From positions 4,841,001 to 4,905,000 of the forward strand of contig NC_135254.1 in NCBI RefSeq assembly GCF_964204865.1: a stretch of 64,000 bases of DNA, given 5' to 3'. Positions 34,801 through 43,616 of the stretch are shown one piece after another (position 1 is the first letter of the stretch; the number at the start of each line of letters is the position of its first letter). The translations under genes were made by a program, and so were the position numbers. The stretch comes from Styela clava. Taxonomy: Eukaryota; Chordata; Ascidiacea; Stolidobranchia; Styelidae. The notes under the pieces are model-generated. The model worked only from the letters and a program-made list of their open reading frames with translations. It was not told where the DNA came from and did no database searches.

Positions 34801-35106
34801 GAGGTATTCAGGATCAAGAATTTTGGCAAGTGCCTGGGCTTCAGCTTTTTCTGTATGAAGGGGAACAAATAACTCAGATATTTCAGAATCAGAGAGACAA
34901 GAGAATGGCATACAGTCTATTTCACAAAGGAAACAGCACCAAGGTATTTCATCAGCTTCAGATTCAAGGTTTTCATATTGTTGTCCAGAAATATTGGTAC
35001 ATTTTAAATGTATCCAAGAAGAACAAATGTCACAATAAAGACCTTTTTGATTGATTCGAACTGATTTGTGGCAATTTCTACATGGGTATTTTAAATTAGT
35101 TTTCAT
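31819..35106 (-). CDS. LINE ORF2: PHD-like finger, endonuclease, reverse transcriptase, 1095 aa
   Basis: Carries out target-primed reverse transcription of the LINE RNA. A cysteine-rich PHD-like finger is at about residues 9-62 (CRNCHKS, CDICSSWIHLKC, WCCFLC). An apurinic-type endonuclease spans about 150-375: NETW, GGGVGVYIR, GDFNYN at 299-304 and the catalytic SDH with D366 and H367. The reverse transcriptase covers about 620-900: RPISLLPSFSKILEK, HQFGFRKHHST, FLDISKAFDTIDH, GVPQGSLLGPLFF and the catalytic FADD at 824-827, followed by FLGVIFDENLSW. All key residues are present and no stops occur. The clade assignment (L2/CR1 group, Jockey superfamily) is from domain order and the short-repeat tail, not from a tree. 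Confidence 0.93.
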   Translation of the reverse strand: MKTNLKYPCRNCHKSVRINQKGLYCDICSSWIHLKCTNISGQQYENLESEADEIPWCCFLCEIDCMPFSCLSDSEISELFVPLHTEKAEAQALAKILDPEYLNKLFLESANTDTDEFNNIDSVFLYNCSNQYICSSDVNALKFNDSLKLSGFMTLSINIRSLASFKNFTKFEALVNSLNCKPHVIAVNETWIVSGTNGHFNALDGYVFISNSRSHHRGGGVGVYIRNDLKYIVRKDITIMCEKVFESIFIDISLENKTITCGTIYRSPLTDELNNANFRNLLSQVLSKMNRLNYNYIMGDFNYNLIDESNMNTSLFVDIMHNMAYYSLINCPTRITSSSATCIDHIWTNVYDKKINSAVLAECVSDHLPIVQCSLLEKQIQTRIETLYRQFTSSNLNTFMNELNSIDIDDFSSIEDPNTCFEIFFEKFSTAYSQSFPYKKQTDRSNKPWYDTELRKLNKVKQKLYKKLINNKNINDKHKLQFNECRNLYTRLLHKKKSNYYKSKFASHKGNIKAVWKTINELIGKNKTNSCPLIGFDCSNTQTANKFNEHFSQVAQSLLDCMPQPAGCDKNYISYLGKQESSSMFLRPATSLEIKNIIRDMKPKSSFGIDGIPFKILKYVPEHIIDILTYIFNLSLSSGLFIESFKTSKVLPLFKKGSVSDLGNYRPISLLPSFSKILEKIMYSRMSNYFETNNVFHSHQFGFRKHHSTAMAANVLVHKLTNAFEYKQHAIGIFLDISKAFDTIDHSILLSKLYHYGIRGVPFNWIKSYLQDRKQIVQYDNSFSTNICVMKHGVPQGSLLGPLFFLAYINDMSRCLKSSESIMFADDTNLILHGENLEDLFTVANQELTNICSWMLVNKLSLNANKTKFVLFHPSKHKSVSCSKKLLLNGNEIERVKEIKFLGVIFDENLSWKSQIMHVIGKTKRNLAVSAKVSQCVDQSALLAMFQSLLLSHIRYCCSVWLHGNKTLVSKLQSICNNFLRIVFGKRKRESVESYFKSLNILKVEDMMKFEILSLAHDFHNNALPNCFNDILVKNTSNRRSSSDLFVPFMSKSVSQHSLSFTGPKLWNSLPLNLKTLKSKKSFQKQVKSHLVSKY

Positions 35107-35281
35107 GGCAGTGGCACAACAAAATAAAAGTAAAAATAAAAATGAATAAATAAGTCAAATATCTAGTCTGGCTATATAGGTTTCCAGATGTTTGAAAGAT
35201 GCAGAACCATTGATTAGACAGCACTAGCCTATTTAAATAAGAAAAATGGAGATTAGGAATGAGTTAATCGTTCCCCGCTGC

Positions 35282-35995
35282 TCATAGGCTACCGCTACGT
35301 CTTGAGGTTGGTCCCACTGAACGGGCAGCAGCCTTGGAGTAGAGGGGACGAGAGAGAGTAGTGATATCATTTAAGGAAGATATTACTCGCCTTTTATCTA
35401 GGTAAGCGTAGATAATCCCATTCATTGTGCTCACTTTTTGTTTTCCGAAGGCTTCCTTGGCAGCGCTGAGTAGCTTGAGCCTGCTACAGGTCAAGGACTC
35501 AGTGATGGACAATCCGCTGCCTTTGAGTTTTTTTTTTCTACCATACACCATATTCTTCGTTGATCTTCTGACGAATTTGATGATGATGGGGTTCTTCGGA
35601 GATCTTGATTTTAATTTGTGAGTAATATCAATGTCAGTGTTCACAATAGGATGGTTGGGTTTAAGGCTGTCGTTGAGAGTTTTCACTACGAAGTCTTCGA
35701 ACTTATGGTATTCAGTTTCTGGCACAGAACTACAGCCATGGAGAATCACACAGTTTCTTCGGCTGTATTGTTCTAAATCGTCCTGTTGCTTTTCACAAGT
35801 CTCCAGCCTGCTAATAATCTCCTGGATCTTGGAGGAGATTTGAGCCACGTCATTCTGGAACTTAATGATATCCTGGGACTGGTTGCCATGGTCTTTAGAG
35901 GCAGATAATAGAGTTGCATGTGACATTAGCTCTTCTTGCTTGGCCTGAAGAGATGAGATAGCTGCCAGAATCTGGGTTTGGACTTCCTTGTTCAT
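35282..35995 (-). CDS. LINE ORF1: coiled-coil RNA-binding protein, 237 aa
   Basis: Probable nucleic-acid chaperone that packages the LINE RNA. Residues about 1-75 form heptad-like coiled coil (AAISSLQAKQEEL, SKIQEIISRLETCEKQQDDL). Next is the conserved LEQYSRRNCVILHG start of an RRM-like fold, with NPIIIKFVRRSTKNMVYGRK in the middle and a basic C-terminus. It sits directly upstream of ORF2 in the same orientation. The start codon is the first Met of the open frame. Confidence 0.85.
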   Translation of the reverse strand: MNKEVQTQILAAISSLQAKQEELMSHATLLSASKDHGNQSQDIIKFQNDVAQISSKIQEIISRLETCEKQQDDLEQYSRRNCVILHGCSSVPETEYHKFEDFVVKTLNDSLKPNHPIVNTDIDITHKLKSRSPKNPIIIKFVRRSTKNMVYGRKKKLKGSGLSITESLTCSRLKLLSAAKEAFGKQKVSTMNGIIYAYLDKRRVISSLNDITTLSRPLYSKAAARSVGPTSRRSGSL

Positions 35996-36060
35996 CTTGA
36001 AGTAACGTTAGTGCAGTAGTGTGATTGATTGCAAGGTGAAATTAGGTAGGTATGCAGATA

Positions 36061-37252
36061 GTATATCCAGTAAGATCCACGTACAATAATAGTACAGAAG
36101 GTAGTAGGCTATCGTACTTTCAGTCTAATCAAAGATTACAATAACATCTTAATCAAATAGCGAACTGGCTCCTTAAGATAAATATTAAAACGACTGTAAT
36201 TTGCTCTCGGTAAACAGCGCGCTATTTCTAACAAGTTTTCAACCTCTGAACTGACAGACCTGAAGAAGCAGCAGAGCGCTGAAGAAACATGACTAAACAG
36301 TTTTAAAGGTAAGAGCATTGCCCACGCGCAAAAAAGCAAAGATGTGAAACTAAAACAAATATTTTAATGTTGCGCATTTTTTGAAGTATATGTTCCATTC
36401 TGGAAAAAATAAATAAAACTAAATATAATTTATGGCCAAATACAATACCCTTTGTCTGAAAAACATAATATTTATTTTGGTTCAAAAGAAATATTTTCAA
36501 TGATGGAACGTATTCTTTTGATTCTGCCAACGAATGTACCCGGGATTTGCTTTGTCATATTTCCTTAACAATGAGTAATAACCTGCGTTTCTTTTATCCA
36601 AATGCGATATTCACAGAAGGAATATAATCTAAGCAAAATTTTATAACATAGTACAACATTTTTTCTATTTGTATTTTCATTTAAAAGATTTTATTATGAG
36701 ATTACGTTTTTATTCCATAGACACGCTTCAGCTATTTTACTGCTCTCTAGCGCTGACCTGGAATGCGAGGATCTTATATAAACCGACTGCACGTCTTTTT
36801 CGTCCCACTCGCTGCAGAGCGTCAGACGTTTCTCTTAGCATGTTTTTCATGTGGTTTGCCGTCAACTAGTCATTTTGCTGCAAACATTGCAATTTAGGGT
36901 AGGTATTCGGAGACCAGAATGCGTAATTTATTTGAAAGATCTCTATCCGGCAAATCACATTTTTAAGCCTATAACTTTAAAAAAAAAATGACTTTAATAG
37001 AAAAAAAAACTGCTGAAATGATAATTTATTTTAGCATTTTGAAAAGGTGTTTGTAACACAGAATGTCGATTTTGGCAAACCAGGCAGGATTTGGTATCTA
37101 GCAGTAAAAGCTGAAATGCAGTGCAGGATGGTCAAAATGATATTCATAAATATGTTAGAATATTAGTTCAGAAGTTAGCAGTGTTGTAAGACAGGCTCTT
37201 CCATATTCAGATATTCATATATTTGATCAGGACCCAAAGGATAGGGGGCTCA
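36061..37252. other. Intergenic, no gene recognised
   Basis: AT-rich. ORFs of 60-75 codons show no domain. May contain the 5' UTR of the LINE up to about 36.3 kb. Confidence 0.4.
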
Positions 37253-37588
37253 TGTAGTTTCATACCTAACGTACTTCTAGTAGGCGTAGCATAACAATTT
37301 CTTCACATGTCAATCCTAACCCCCACCTGACCACACCATCCAAAAATTACGTCACTACAACGTCACAGTGACGTAATAGAGCCCTTCAAACTATGCGAAC
37401 TGTCATCCAAGACGCGCAGACGTCGTCGGCGCCGATGCTAATTCGGGCGATCGTACGAGCATTTGGCAAGCTCAATGACGTGATTGTGACGTAATTTTTG
37501 GATGGCGTAGTCAGGTGAGGGTTAGGATTGGCATGTCAAAAAATTGTTATGCTACGCCTACTAGAAGTACGTTACGTACGAAACTACA
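37253..37588. mobile_element. Foldback MITE in the upstream region of MTR
   Basis: About 336 bp with terminal inverted repeats of about 105 bp: TGTAGTTTCATACCTAACGT, AGTAGGCGTAGCATAACAAT, CATCCAAAAATTACGTCAC on the left and their inverses on the right. It is flanked by imperfect direct repeats GACCCAAAGGATAGGGGG and GACCCGAGGATAGAGGG. The arms and the centre carry several TGACGT motifs. Confidence 0.75.
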
Positions 37589-37822
37589 CAAGACCCGAGG
37601 ATAGAGGGACGAAAATAATATGGCAAACTCTTAGTGACTTAATGTGGGCCAGTCTTCTGATTGATATTTCAGATTTGAGTTATTTGTGGAACCTGGCATG
37701 ATATTATCGACGCCATGGAGGACAATTAACAAACCTGCAAACAGACCTTGACATTATGTTATAAAACTTACAGGCTTACGGTACCTTGTAAATCTGTGAA
37801 TGTAATGCTTGATACAGTAATA

Positions 37823-37866
37823 GTAACATCTGAAAATGCAGTTGGTAACATCTGAAAATGCAGTTG
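37823..37866 (+). repeat. Two tandem copies of a 22-bp unit upstream of MTR
   Basis: GTAACATCTGAAAATGCAGT plus TG occurs twice with no gap, about 85-125 bases upstream of the start codon. Confidence 0.85.
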
Positions 37867-37871
37867 CTTTC

Positions 37872-37900
37872 ATTTATTTCATATCAATTTGTGTTTTCAG
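37872..37900 (+). other. Possible 3' splice site in the MTR 5' leader
   Basis: A T-rich tract ends in TTTGTGTTTTCAG at 37900, 48 bases before the ATG. It could close a 5' UTR intron or accept a trans-spliced leader. No matching donor was identified. Confidence 0.4.
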
Positions 37901-37948
37901 TAATTATATCTAGTGTTAGATTTATAAGATACCATAATAATCGCCAAA

Positions 37949-40900
37949 ATGAAGGACAAGGTGAACAACATTTCTTCAAACATTCGAGTAAAAATCGAAA
38001 ATGAACTCAAACGTCGGATCATGATTTTTGATGGAGGGATGGGAACTATGATTCAAAAACATAAATTAACAGAAGAAGATTTTCGCGGGGAACGTTTTTG
38101 TGATCACCCTCATTCTTTGAAAGGTAATAATGATCTACTAAGTCTCACAAAACCAAATTTGATTTACGATATTCACGTGGATTACCTCAAAGCTGGTGCT
38201 GATTTTGTAGAAACTAATACTTTCAGTGGAACGTCAATTGCACAGTCTGATTATAAACTTGAACATGTTGTTTATGAATTAAACAAAGCGTCTGCGATTT
38301 TAGCGAAAAAAGCTACGAAACATGTTTCTGCGTTGACTGGAATAGAAAGATATGTAGCAGGCAGCGTAGGTCCGACAAATCGTACTCTTTCGCTCTCTCC
38401 GTCGGTAGAAAGACCAGATTTTCGCAACATAACTTTCGATGAATTGGTCGAGGCATATTCTGAACAAATTAGAGGCCTCGTTGATGGAGGATGTGATATT
38501 TTACTCATTGAAACCATCTTTGACACAGCCAATGCAAAAGCAGCCATTTTTGCTGTCGAAAAAGTAATCGAAATGGAGGATTATTCTCACGTAAAAGATA
38601 TTCCTGTTTTTATATCTGGCACAATTGTAGACAAAAGTGGGAGGACATTGTCTGGTCAAACAGTAGAAGCATTTGCGATCAGCATTTCTCATGGAAAACC
38701 TATGTGCATCGGATTAAATTGCGCTCTCGGCGCCGCAGAAATGCGACCTTTTGTTGAAGCTTTGAGTAATTTCTCAGACAAAAGTATCATTTGTTACCCC
38801 AATGCAGGCCTTCCTAACACTTTTGGGGGATACGACGAAACACCTGAAATGACATCAAAATATTTAGCGGAGTTCGCTTCATCAGGACTAGTTAATATTG
38901 TTGGAGGATGTTGTGGAACGACACCGGCACATATAAAAGCAATTGCAGACGCTGTGAGTGAAATTCCGCCGAGAAAAATATCGAAAAACATTGATCGCAC
39001 TTCCATGTTCCTTTCTGGCCTTGAACCTGCAATTTTGAACAAATACACTAATTTCGTTAATATTGGGGAACGGTGTAATGTCGCTGGATCGCGTCGATTT
39101 GCGAAATTAATCCAGAAAAATAATTACGAGGAAGCAGTAGAGGTCGCTAAGCAACAGGTTGCCATGGGAGCACAAATTCTGGATATCAACATGGATGACG
39201 GAATGTTAGATGGAAAACGAGCAATGGCGAGATTTGTCAACCAGCTGAGTGCAGAACCAGAGGTCGCTAAAGTCCCTTTCTGTATAGATTCTTCGAACTT
39301 TGAAGTTATTTTATCGGGGTTAAAATGCACGCAGGGGAAATGCATCGTCAACAGTATTAGTCTCAAAGAAGGCGAAGAGGATTTTATCGCCAAGGCAACA
39401 CTCGTGAAAAGATTCGGAGCTGCTGTAGTGGTTATGGCATTTGACGAAAAAGGTCAAGCGACAGAAATTCAAGATAAAATTCGAATTTGTACTCGCTCGT
39501 ATAATATCCTTGTGAAAACAGTTGGCTTTAACCCTTGTGACATCATTTTTGACCCCAATATTTTGACCATAGCTACGGGAATGACAGAACACGATAAATA
39601 TGCAATAAATTTCATCGAAGCGACAAAATTGATAAAAGAACATCTTCCTGGTGCACGAGTTAGTGGCGGCTTGTCAAATTTATCGTTCTCATTTCGTGGA
39701 ATGGACGCAATCAGAGAGGCAATGCACTCAGTATTTTTGTTTCACGCCATAAAATCAGGGATGGACATGGGAATTGTCAATGCTGGTAATTTACCTGTCT
39801 ATGACGACATTGATGAAGAACTCCTTGATCTTTGCGAAAAATTAATTTGGAATAAAGACTCGGCTGGAACAGAAAAATTACTAGTGTACGCTGAAACGAA
39901 AGGTCGTGGTGGCAAAAAGGTCATTGAAACGGAAGAATGGCGAACATTTGAAGTAGAAAAACGTCTTGAACATGCGCTTGTGAAAGGAATAGATAAATAT
40001 GTCATTGAAGACACGGAGGAGTGCAAAAAAAATGTTGAACGATATCCAAGAGTGCTAAATGTAATTGAAGGTCCTCTAATGAAAGGGATGGGAATCGTTG
40101 GTGACTTATTTGGCGCAGGAAAAATGTTTTTACCACAAGTTATCAAATCCGCAAGAGTGATGAAAAAGTCTGTAGGGTATTTGCTACCTTTTATGGAAGA
40201 AGAGAAGAAAAGGTTAGCGGTGAACGGAGTCCAAAATGGAGAGACTGAAGTCGATGATAATAGTCAATATAATGGAACAATTGTCCTCGCTACCGTAAAA
40301 GGAGATGTCCATGACATTGGAAAGAATATAGTTGGCGTCGTTTTGGGCTGCAACAACTTTAAAGTCATTGATCTAGGGGTCATGACACCATGCCAAAAAA
40401 TTCTTGACACTGCTATTCAGAACAAGGCCGACATTATTGGGCTTTCGGGATTGATTACTCCATCGTTAGACGAAATGATACACGTCGCAAAGGAAATGGA
40501 ACGTCAAAATTTTAAACTTCCGTTACTGATAGGTGGTGCTACAACATCACAAGCTCATACAGCAGTGAAAATTTCTCCGAGGTATAACCAGCCGGCTATT
40601 CATGTTCTTGACGCTTCAAAAAGCGTTGTTGTGTGTTCCTCACTTCTTAACGAGGATTTGAAACCTGTCTATGTGCAAGAAATAGCTGAAGAGTATGAAG
40701 ACGTCCGCACAAACCATTATGAAAATTTACTTGATAGAGTATATCTATCGTTGGAAAAAGCTAGAGAAAATGGGCTCGCTATCGACTGGAAAAAGTGCCG
40801 TGAACCTACAACGCCTACGTTTATTGGGACAAAAGAGTTTATTGATTTCAATCTCGAAATTGTGACTTCGTACATCGACTGGAAACCGTTTTTCGACGTT

Positions 40901-41752
40901 TGGCAATTACGAGGAAAATATCCAAATCGAGCATACCCAAAAATATTTAAAGACAAGACAGTTGGGGAGGAAGCTAAAAAACTTTTTGACGACGCTCAAA
41001 AATTGTTAGATCGAATTGTTCAAAGGAAGCTACTGACTTTACAAGGTATAGTTGGGTTCTACCCTGCTTGTTCAGAAGGAGACGATATTCATGTATTTGA
41101 AGAAGATGGCATGCCACGACCTTTGACCCCAAGTGCGACATTTTATGGGCTTCGGCAACAAGCAGAAAAAGACGATGAATCCAACGAACCGTATTATTGT
41201 TTGTCAGATTTCATTGCCTCACGTTCATCGGGGGTGAAAGATTATCTTGGATTTTTTGCTGTCGGTTGTTTCGGCGTGACTGGAATGTGCGCTGAATTTG
41301 AAAAAAATAATGATGATTTCAACAGTATAATGGCGAAAGCTATCGCCGACCGACTAGCAGAAGCATTCGCTGAATATCTACATGAAGACGTGCGTAAAAA
41401 TTTATGGGGGTACAGCGAAGAAGAACGTTTACAGGCGAAAGAACTACATAAAATTAAATATAAAGGTATTCGACCTGCACCTGGATACCCCAGCCAACCC
41501 GATCACACAGAAAAACTAACCATGTGGAATTTGATGAACGTAGATAAAAAAATTGGCGTCAAATTGACAGAATCGCTTGCTATGAACCCGGCTGCATCCG
41601 TCTCTGGGTTGTACTTTGCGAACGAGCATTCGAATTATTTTTCTGTCGGTAAAATTGCCAAAGATCAAGTCGAAAACTATGCAACTAGGAAGGGAATGTC
41701 AGTCACTGAAGTGGAAAAATGGCTAGGCCCTATTCTATCTTATGACGCCTAA
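37949..41752 (+). CDS. MTR: Methionine synthase, cobalamin-dependent, complete in one exon, 1267 aa
   Basis: Transfers a methyl group from 5-methyltetrahydrofolate through cobalamin to homocysteine, giving methionine and tetrahydrofolate in the cytosol. All four modules are present. The homocysteine domain (about 20-340) has DGGMGTMIQ and zinc ligands C258 (LNCALG) and C321-C322 (GGCCGTT). The pterin-binding domain (about 360-640) has [14 protein letters not shown] and NMDDGMLDG. The cobalamin domain (about 670-900) has DxHxxG at D786, H788 and G791 (H788 is the lower axial ligand) and the DLGVMTPC and IGGATTS blocks. The AdoMet activation domain (about 930-1267) has [16 protein letters not shown] and RPAPGYP at 1175-1181. 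The length matches the animal enzyme (about 1265) and the end ILSYDA is typical. No intron interrupts 3.8 kb of coding sequence, in contrast to the many-exon vertebrate gene. No disabling mutation is seen. Confidence 0.98.
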   Translation: MKDKVNNISSNIRVKIENELKRRIMIFDGGMGTMIQKHKLTEEDFRGERFCDHPHSLKGNNDLLSLTKPNLIYDIHVDYLKAGADFVETNTFSGTSIAQSDYKLEHVVYELNKASAILAKKATKHVSALTGIERYVAGSVGPTNRTLSLSPSVERPDFRNITFDELVEAYSEQIRGLVDGGCDILLIETIFDTANAKAAIFAVEKVIEMEDYSHVKDIPVFISGTIVDKSGRTLSGQTVEAFAISISHGKPMCIGLNCALGAAEMRPFVEALSNFSDKSIICYPNAGLPNTFGGYDETPEMTSKYLAEFASSGLVNIVGGCCGTTPAHIKAIADAVSEIPPRKISKNIDRTSMFLSGLEPAILNKYTNFVNIGERCNVAGSRRFAKLIQKNNYEEAVEVAKQQVAMGAQILDINMDDGMLDGKRAMARFVNQLSAEPEVAKVPFCIDSSNFEVILSGLKCTQGKCIVNSISLKEGEEDFIAKATLVKRFGAAVVVMAFDEKGQATEIQDKIRICTRSYNILVKTVGFNPCDIIFDPNILTIATGMTEHDKYAINFIEATKLIKEHLPGARVSGGLSNLSFSFRGMDAIREAMHSVFLFHAIKSGMDMGIVNAGNLPVYDDIDEELLDLCEKLIWNKDSAGTEKLLVYAETKGRGGKKVIETEEWRTFEVEKRLEHALVKGIDKYVIEDTEECKKNVERYPRVLNVIEGPLMKGMGIVGDLFGAGKMFLPQVIKSARVMKKSVGYLLPFMEEEKKRLAVNGVQNGETEVDDNSQYNGTIVLATVKGDVHDIGKNIVGVVLGCNNFKVIDLGVMTPCQKILDTAIQNKADIIGLSGLITPSLDEMIHVAKEMERQNFKLPLLIGGATTSQAHTAVKISPRYNQPAIHVLDASKSVVVCSSLLNEDLKPVYVQEIAEEYEDVRTNHYENLLDRVYLSLEKARENGLAIDWKKCREPTTPTFIGTKEFIDFNLEIVTSYIDWKPFFDVWQLRGKYPNRAYPKIFKDKTVGEEAKKLFDDAQKLLDRIVQRKLLTLQGIVGFYPACSEGDDIHVFEEDGMPRPLTPSATFYGLRQQAEKDDESNEPYYCLSDFIASRSSGVKDYLGFFAVGCFGVTGMCAEFEKNNDDFNSIMAKAIADRLAEAFAEYLHEDVRKNLWGYSEEERLQAKELHKIKYKGIRPAPGYPSQPDHTEKLTMWNLMNVDKKIGVKLTESLAMNPAASVSGLYFANEHSNYFSVGKIAKDQVENYATRKGMSVTEVEKWLGPILSYDA

Positions 41753-42020
41753 ATTATTTAGAAAATTTTATTTTAGTGCAATTCAATCAACCTCAATTTT
41801 CCCAGAAAGAAATTGAAATTAGCAGCATTGGCTTATGTATATTTTAATATGATGATGCTGACTGGTCACGCTTTATGAATTTCTCAGCCCCTTTCTATCT
41901 TACGACGCCTGAGTTTTATTAAAAATTTAGGTGTTGTTGATCTATTTAGTGCAATCTAATTCAACTTATTTTCTCAGGAAAAATTGAAAATAGCAGCATT
42001 ATCGTATGCATATATAAATG
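41720..42020 (+). repeat. Tandem duplication of the MTR stop-codon region and proximal 3' UTR
   Basis: The segment with TCTATCTTATGACGCCTAA (end of MTR) through AGCAGCATTGGCTTATG recurs about 160-170 bp downstream as TCTATCTTACGACGCCTGA through AGCAGCATTATCGTATG. The second copy lies in the 3' UTR and is not translated. Confidence 0.75.
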
Positions 42021-42117
42021 TTGAAAGTTCCGTCTGAAAATAATACCATAAAATAGGTGATTGAGCAATTGAGCTGATATCAAACCTAATTCTAAGCAAT
42101 TTTAACTAAAATATTTT

Positions 42118-42123
42118 AATAAA
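42118..42123 (+). terminator. Likely polyadenylation signal of MTR
   Basis: AATAAA about 366 nt after the MTR stop, the first canonical hexamer in the downstream sequence. Confidence 0.5.
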
Positions 42124-43616
42124 GATACAGCAGTTTAAAATCGAAAAATATATTTTTTCAAGATTGATAAATTATAGCCCGTAATAAACCATGTCAACAG
42201 CTTCCTTTATGTATTGATTTGCAATTTCCTTCTTTATTCCTTGCTGGTTTATATTAAACCCTGATGCCAGATTATTTTACATCCGTATATCCTCGCATAT
42301 AAGCCGGCCTCTTAAAATGATGAATTTATTGAAAGCCGACCCTACAAATTGTAACATGACGTATGAGTTGTAGCTGTTGGAAATAAGTTAGCATAATGTC
42401 ATTTCGATTGTGCGCTCATAAGCCAAACGATTTGACGCAACGACAAAATCAAAAAATTACTTATTTTTACGCAGTGCCTTTTAAACAAAAACTGACGAGT
42501 TCGGATTTTTTTCGGGTAAAAATCGGACTGTCGACAAGGCGGGCCAGGTTGTGGCCCTTGGACTATGTTTTGCACATTTTTAAACTAAAATTAGCGGGAA
42601 CCCTGGTTGTGTTTCCTTCGTAATACATCTGCAATCTAACAGTATATTTTGCGATAATGCGATTTTCTATATGGCTACCTTACTTTTTCTTAAATGTGGG
42701 ACAACTAAAAAAGTGTGACAATTTTTGTTTTTAAATTTCCATTTTTTTCGTGTTCAATAATGGTACAAATATTTATTCTTGCTATTATTTATAAGTTATA
42801 ACTTTTTTTTAAACCAATGGCTTAGTTCAGCGGTTCTAAAACTTCTTGTTCGCGCAGCGCCGAATTAAAAGGGAAGAAACTCATGGCACACTTACATAAA
42901 AAAATGGCTGCCTCTAATATAGTTGGAAAATGCTGCATAGATAAATGTTTGTTTTTGATAACTGTTAAAAGTGGTTGCTTTGACTGCTGGGTTTTAAATA
43001 GGCCTGTGAGTGCAATTTCCAATAAGCGATACCCCTAACCTTGAAACTATGAAACAAGGTTATTCACCGATATAGTCAGGTCGAATGAAAATTCGACTCG
43101 ATCCCAGCTTTTGAAATCTATTTTTCTGAAATGTATTTAATATTTTCCTCGTGTTGATGTTGCTGCTTTCTTGTATCGCAATGTGTTTTGCATTTTTTGG
43201 TGTAATTGTGCTATTAACTTTTTGCTATTTTGTGTTGTTTGCTGGGGTGTAGCCAGGGATTTTGAGGTTGGAACCCCTCTCTACTTATAAATTGTAAAAA
43301 AAAGCATTTCCTTTTCCGTGGCTTGAAACGAAGTTTCGTCCCTCAAGACTATTGAAAACACAAGATTTCCCCCCCGGTTGGACCTAGTAGCTGATACGGT
43401 CTAACTTTTAATTCAAAATTTAACCCTCCCCTTAGCTTTCCTGGCTCTGCCCCGGTTTTTGTGTCCTAAATTAAACTGAAAATCCTATCTTAACGCTCTT
43501 TATCTTGAGTTCCTTTACTGCTTATTTTACCAATTTAAAATTCTTTCTCGCCAAATTATTTTCAATCTTGATACTAAAATAATTGTTATTTTATTCAGTG
43601 CATAATAACTATAACC
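42124..43616. other. Intergenic MTR to MRPL41, no gene
   Basis: A hAT-like terminus (CAGCGGTTCTAAAACTTC) begins at about 42829. GGGTGTAGCCAGGGATTTTG at about 43250 belongs to a dispersed repeat also seen near 27.5, 49.7 and 53.2 kb. Nothing else recognisable. Confidence 0.4.

Larger units (their letters stand above)
30228..36060 (-). mobile_element. Near-complete L2/CR1-group LINE with two intact ORFs
   Basis: Read on the minus strand: ORF1 (35995-35282), a 175-nt spacer, ORF2 (35106-31819), a 3' UTR of about 1.6 kb, and a 3' terminus at about 30230-30260 made of TATACT-type short tandem repeats instead of poly(A). A truncated copy of the same 3' end is at 13409-13900. The 5' boundary is estimated just before ORF1. 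A target duplication was not found by eye. An AC-rich microsatellite at about 30470-30488 lies in the 3' UTR. Both ORFs are free of stops, so it is young. Confidence 0.85.
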
